Positions 40,600-43,402 of a stretch of 43,402 bases of DNA are shown here, piece after piece. Both the position numbers and the translations under genes were made by a program. The notes below the pieces were generated by a model that did no database searches, was not told the DNA's origin, and worked only from the letters and a program-made list of their open reading frames with translations. How positions within the stretch are numbered: the stretch's first letter is position 1; each line of letters starts with the position of its first letter. The DNA comes from Clostridia bacterium (GTDB taxonomy: Bacteria; Bacillota; Clostridia; Oscillospirales; CAG-272): assembly GCA_017452545.1 (NCBI GenBank), contig JAFTME010000083.1:1-43402 (forward strand), read 5' to 3'.

Positions 40600-42267
40600 A
40601 TGCTTTTATCCGGCGCTGATATTATTGTCAGAACCATGATCGAGCAGGAATGTAAGACCATTTTCGGATACCCGGGCGGTCAGATCATTCATGTTTACGA
40701 TTCTCTTTATAAATACCGCGACGAGATCGATCACGTGCTGACGGCACACGAGCAGGGCGCGGTGCACGCTGCCGACGGATATGCACGTGCGACGGGTAAG
40801 GTTGGCGTTGTCTTCGCAACCTCGGGACCCGGCGCGACCAATTTGGTGACGGGAATTGCTACTGCATATCTGGATTCCGTTCCGCTTGTTGCCATCACGG
40901 GTAACGTTATGAGCTCGCAAATTGGTACGGACAGCTTCCAGGAGATCGATATTACGGGTATTACGCTGCCCATCACCAAGCACAATTATTTTGTCAGCTC
41001 GGTGGAGCAGCTGGCTGACACCATTCGTGAGGCATTCCGTCTTGCCGCCTCCGGGCGTCCCGGTCCTGTGCTGATCGACGTTCCCAAGGACGTTCAGATC
41101 GCAAAATGTGAATACGAGCCGCAGCCTCCGGTGCAAAAGGATGAAAAGTTTGCGGCAAAGGACATCCGTATAGAGGCTGCTGCTGCTTGTATCAATGCTT
41201 GTGAGCGTCCTTATCTGTATTTCGGCGGTGGCTTGATCTCTTCCGATGCGACGGACGAGCTGCTGGCGCTTGCCGAGCTGATCGATGCGCCGATCGGCTG
41301 CTCGATGATGGGACTTTCCGGTGTTCCCACCGATCATCCGCGCTATCTCGGTATGCAGGGTATGCACGGTCATTACGCTTCTTCTATGGCGATGCACCAT
41401 GCAGATTGCATCATCGCACTCGGCGTTCGCTTCAACGACCGTGTAACGGGCAACCGTGCCAAGTTTGCGCGCGGTGCCAAGATCGTACATATTGACATTG
41501 ACGGCGCTGAGTTGTCCAAGACGGTTACGCCGATGCACGGCTTGCGCGGCGACGTAAAAGAGACGCTGAAAAAGCTGCTGCCGCAGCTGAAGGCGGTCAA
41601 GCGCCCCGAGTGGCAGGCAAAGATTGCGCAGTTTAAGGTGGAGGAGGAGCAAACGCTGGATCACCGCGAGGGCATGACGCCCCGCCGTGCGCTGCTGACG
41701 CTCAACCGTCATCTTGGCAACAACACGCCCGTAGCAACTGACGTCGGTCAGCATCAGATGTGGGCGGCACAGACGGTGAAATTTAAGAACACGCGTCGCT
41801 TTATTTCCTCGGGTGGTCTTGGAACCATGGGCTTTGGTATGGGTGCTGCCATCGGTGCGCAGATGGGCACGGGGGAGCACGCCGTACTGGTAACCGGTGA
41901 CGGCAGCTTCGGTATGTGCCTCAACGAGATGGCGACTGCCGTATCCCGCCGCGTTCCGCTGGTCATTCTGCTGCTCAACAACGGTGTGCTGGGTATGGTA
42001 CGCCAGTGGCAGACGCTGTTCTTCGATAAGCACTACTCCCACACGGTGCTGGACCGCAAAACGGATTTCGTTGCGCTGTCCCATGCCTTCGGTGCTGAGG
42101 GCGAGCTGGTACAGACGCCGGAGGAGCTGGATGCAGCACTGACGCGTGCGTTTGCATACGACGGACCTTATCTGATCGATTGCCGTATTGACAAGGATGA
42201 ATTCGTGCTTCCCATGCTGCCTCCCGGAGGCTCCATGGATGATATTATTGTAAAGGTGGGTGACTGA
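40600..42267 (+). CDS. ilvB: Acetolactate synthase large (catalytic) subunit
   Basis: This thiamine diphosphate enzyme makes acetolactate and acetohydroxybutyrate, the shared step of valine, leucine and isoleucine synthesis. The 555-aa protein has FGYPGGQI at the start, the ThDP-activating glutamate in LTAHEQGAVHAADGYARA, and the ThDP/metal motif GDGSFGMCLNE ... LLLNN. Three-domain length is normal. AAAAGGAG precedes the ATG at 40600; the longer frame overlaps leuB. It partners with the small subunit immediately downstream. Confidence 0.96.
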   Translation: MLLSGADIIVRTMIEQECKTIFGYPGGQIIHVYDSLYKYRDEIDHVLTAHEQGAVHAADGYARATGKVGVVFATSGPGATNLVTGIATAYLDSVPLVAITGNVMSSQIGTDSFQEIDITGITLPITKHNYFVSSVEQLADTIREAFRLAASGRPGPVLIDVPKDVQIAKCEYEPQPPVQKDEKFAAKDIRIEAAAACINACERPYLYFGGGLISSDATDELLALAELIDAPIGCSMMGLSGVPTDHPRYLGMQGMHGHYASSMAMHHADCIIALGVRFNDRVTGNRAKFARGAKIVHIDIDGAELSKTVTPMHGLRGDVKETLKKLLPQLKAVKRPEWQAKIAQFKVEEEQTLDHREGMTPRRALLTLNRHLGNNTPVATDVGQHQMWAAQTVKFKNTRRFISSGGLGTMGFGMGAAIGAQMGTGEHAVLVTGDGSFGMCLNEMATAVSRRVPLVILLLNNGVLGMVRQWQTLFFDKHYSHTVLDRKTDFVALSHAFGAEGELVQTPEELDAALTRAFAYDGPYLIDCRIDKDEFVLPMLPPGGSMDDIIVKVGD

Positions 42268-42268
42268 T

Positions 42269-42775
42269 ATGGAACGATTTTTGCTTGCCGTTCTGGTTCG
42301 CAACGAATTGGGCGTTCTGAACCGTATCACCAGCATGTTCCGCCGCAGACAGTTCAATATCTGTTCTTTGACTGTTAGTGAGGCGGAGTCCTCCGAATAC
42401 TCCCGCATTACGCTGCAGGCGGACGGCGAGGAGAGTGCAAAGGAGCAGCTGATCAACCAGCTTTACAAACTGCCCGACGTTGTTTCCATCAAGGAGTTGC
42501 ACGAGCACGAGTCGGTCAGACGGGAGCTTGTACTGATCAAGATCAAGAACGATCCGACAACACGCAACGATGCGCGCGCGGCTGCGGAGGCGTTTGATGC
42601 GACGATCCTGGACTACACCAAGGATTCCATTATTTATCAGCTGACTGACGACAGCCGACGGATCGATGATTTTATCGATTTGATGCACGATTTCGGAATT
42701 ACTGAGATCTGCCGCACCGGTATCGTTGCTCTGGACCGCGGTGAAAATACCATCCGCAAGGTCAATTATCTTTGA
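42269..42775 (+). CDS. ilvN: Acetolactate synthase small (regulatory) subunit
   Basis: This 168-aa regulatory subunit has an N-terminal ACT domain (LLAVLVRNELGVLNRITSMF and FNICSLTV) that binds valine for feedback, and a C-terminal IlvH-type domain (VRRELVLIKIK ... TEICRTGIVALDRG). The ATG at 42269, one base after the ilvB stop, was preferred; GTG 42260 would sit inside the ribosome binding site AAAGGTGG. A 67-nt AT-rich gap separates it from ilvC. Confidence 0.93.
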   Translation: MERFLLAVLVRNELGVLNRITSMFRRRQFNICSLTVSEAESSEYSRITLQADGEESAKEQLINQLYKLPDVVSIKELHEHESVRRELVLIKIKNDPTTRNDARAAAEAFDATILDYTKDSIIYQLTDDSRRIDDFIDLMHDFGITEICRTGIVALDRGENTIRKVNYL

Positions 42776-42842
42776 TTATTTATTGTACGTTCATCACTTA
42801 TTCACTTACTAATTATATTTTTAAGAAAGAAGGAACACTATC

Positions 42843-43402
42843 ATGGCAAGAATTTTTTATCAGCAGGATTGCGATCTGCAGAAGCTCAGCGGCAAGACCG
42901 TTGCAATTATCGGTTACGGCTCTCAGGGCCACGCACACGCGCTCAACCTCAAGGACAGCGGCGTTAACGTTATCGTCGGTCTGTACGAGGGCTCCAAGAG
43001 CTGGGCGAAGGCTGAGGCACAGGGCCTGAAGGTTATGACCTCTGCCGAGGCCGCAAAGGCTGCAGATCTGATCATGATCCTGATCAACGACGAGAAGCAG
43101 GCGGCTCTGTACAAGGAGTCCATCGAGCCCAATCTGACCGAGGGCAAGACGCTGGCATTCGCACACGGCTTTAACATTCACTTCGGCTGCATCAAGCCTC
43201 CGAAGAACGTCAACGTTATCATGATCGCTCCCAAGGGCCCCGGTCACACCGTTCGTTCCGAGTACCAGGCGGGCAAGGGCGTTCCTTGTCTGATCGCTGT
43301 TGAGCAGGATGCTACCGGCGATGCATGGGATATCGGTCTGGCTTACGCGCTGGGTATCGGTGGTGCGCGTGCGGGCGTTCTTGAGACCAACTTCCGTACC
43401 GA
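42843..43402 (+). CDS. ilvC: Ketol-acid reductoisomerase, N-terminal part (cut by window end)
   Basis: The enzyme converts acetolactate to 2,3-dihydroxyisovalerate with NADPH. About 186 codons are present. They include the N-terminal [12 protein letters not shown], the nucleotide-binding [13 protein letters not shown] near residue 24, and AHGFNIHF and [11 protein letters not shown], which are characteristic of class I IlvC. AAGAAGGAACACTATC precedes the ATG. The frame stays open to the last base, so the gene continues outside. The operon probably continues with it; ilvD has not been seen in this window. Confidence 0.95.
   Translation, partial: MARIFYQQDCDLQKLSGKTVAIIGYGSQGHAHALNLKDSGVNVIVGLYEGSKSWAKAEAQGLKVMTSAEAAKAADLIMILINDEKQAALYKESIEPNLTEGKTLAFAHGFNIHFGCIKPPKNVNVIMIAPKGPGHTVRSEYQAGKGVPCLIAVEQDATGDAWDIGLAYALGIGGARAGVLETNFRT

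Noticed and set aside
42772-43029. 85-codon plus-strand ORF beginning at the ilvN stop
   Set aside because: It is out of frame with ilvC, which starts at 42843 with clear ketol-acid reductoisomerase motifs.
1-43402. CRISPR array
   Set aside because: No regularly spaced identical repeats of 23-40 bp with unique spacers were seen; the only short-period repeats are those at 33006-33115 and 33701-33770, which are too short.

Overview
The window looks like a chromosomal segment of an uncultured anaerobic Bacillota bacterium, most likely a gut Clostridia relative. The basis is the strong GGAGG-type ribosome binding sites, sigma-A promoters close to TTGACA-17-TATAAT, lipoproteins in place of periplasmic proteins, a T-box leader, a clostridial-type serine recombinase, and intergenic repeats of the kind seen in Oscillospiraceae-like genomes. 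Most genes are moderately GC-rich. The left edge (to about 780) and the stretch after tRNA-Ser (32912-34080) are visibly richer in A and T.

Layout. 1-840: the 3' part of a large serine recombinase, abutting tRNA-Leu(GAG) on the minus strand. 1220-5520: a four-gene potABCD polyamine ABC operon. 5572-7116 (minus): a membrane-embedded M28 peptidase and a small membrane protein. 7353-8420: a Xer-type tyrosine recombinase. 8475-10217 (minus): a heparinase II/III-like protein. 10454-12492: an SCP2-like protein with a class III aminotransferase. 12541-13958 (minus): a DUF3343 protein with a cysteine desulfurase. 14135-15783: two lipoproteins, followed by two intergenic repeat elements. 16196-18876 (minus): tldD and tldE/pmbA. 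19007-19531: ygjV. 19589-21758 (minus): an orphan solute-binding lipoprotein and an unknown conserved protein.

21857-28866 is one tightly overlapped seven-gene operon. It holds a BtuCDF/FecBCD-type ABC importer, the three subunits of a xanthine-dehydrogenase-type molybdenum hydroxylase, and a MocA-like cytidylyltransferase. The arrangement suggests uptake of a metal oxyanion or a related ligand coupled to assembly of the enzyme. 28878-31165 (minus) carries a PHP-domain protein and a Cof-type HAD phosphatase. 31351-32633 carries an SGNH hydrolase and a small membrane protein.

After tRNA-Ser(GCU) comes a small AT-rich island. It contains one unknown gene preceded by a five- to six-copy, roughly 20-bp direct repeat array that runs into its -35 box, and followed by a second short repeat set. 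From 34079 to the right edge lies the branched-chain amino acid operon: T-box (leucine CUC specifier), ilvA, ridA, leuA, leuC, leuD, leuB, ilvB, ilvN and the start of ilvC. The CUC specifier matches the anticodon of the tRNA-Leu(GAG) at the other end of the window.

The strongest candidates for something undescribed are the LytTR-like repeat array with its orphan gene, and the importer/molybdenum-hydroxylase operon. No CRISPR array, prophage module or rRNA gene was seen.
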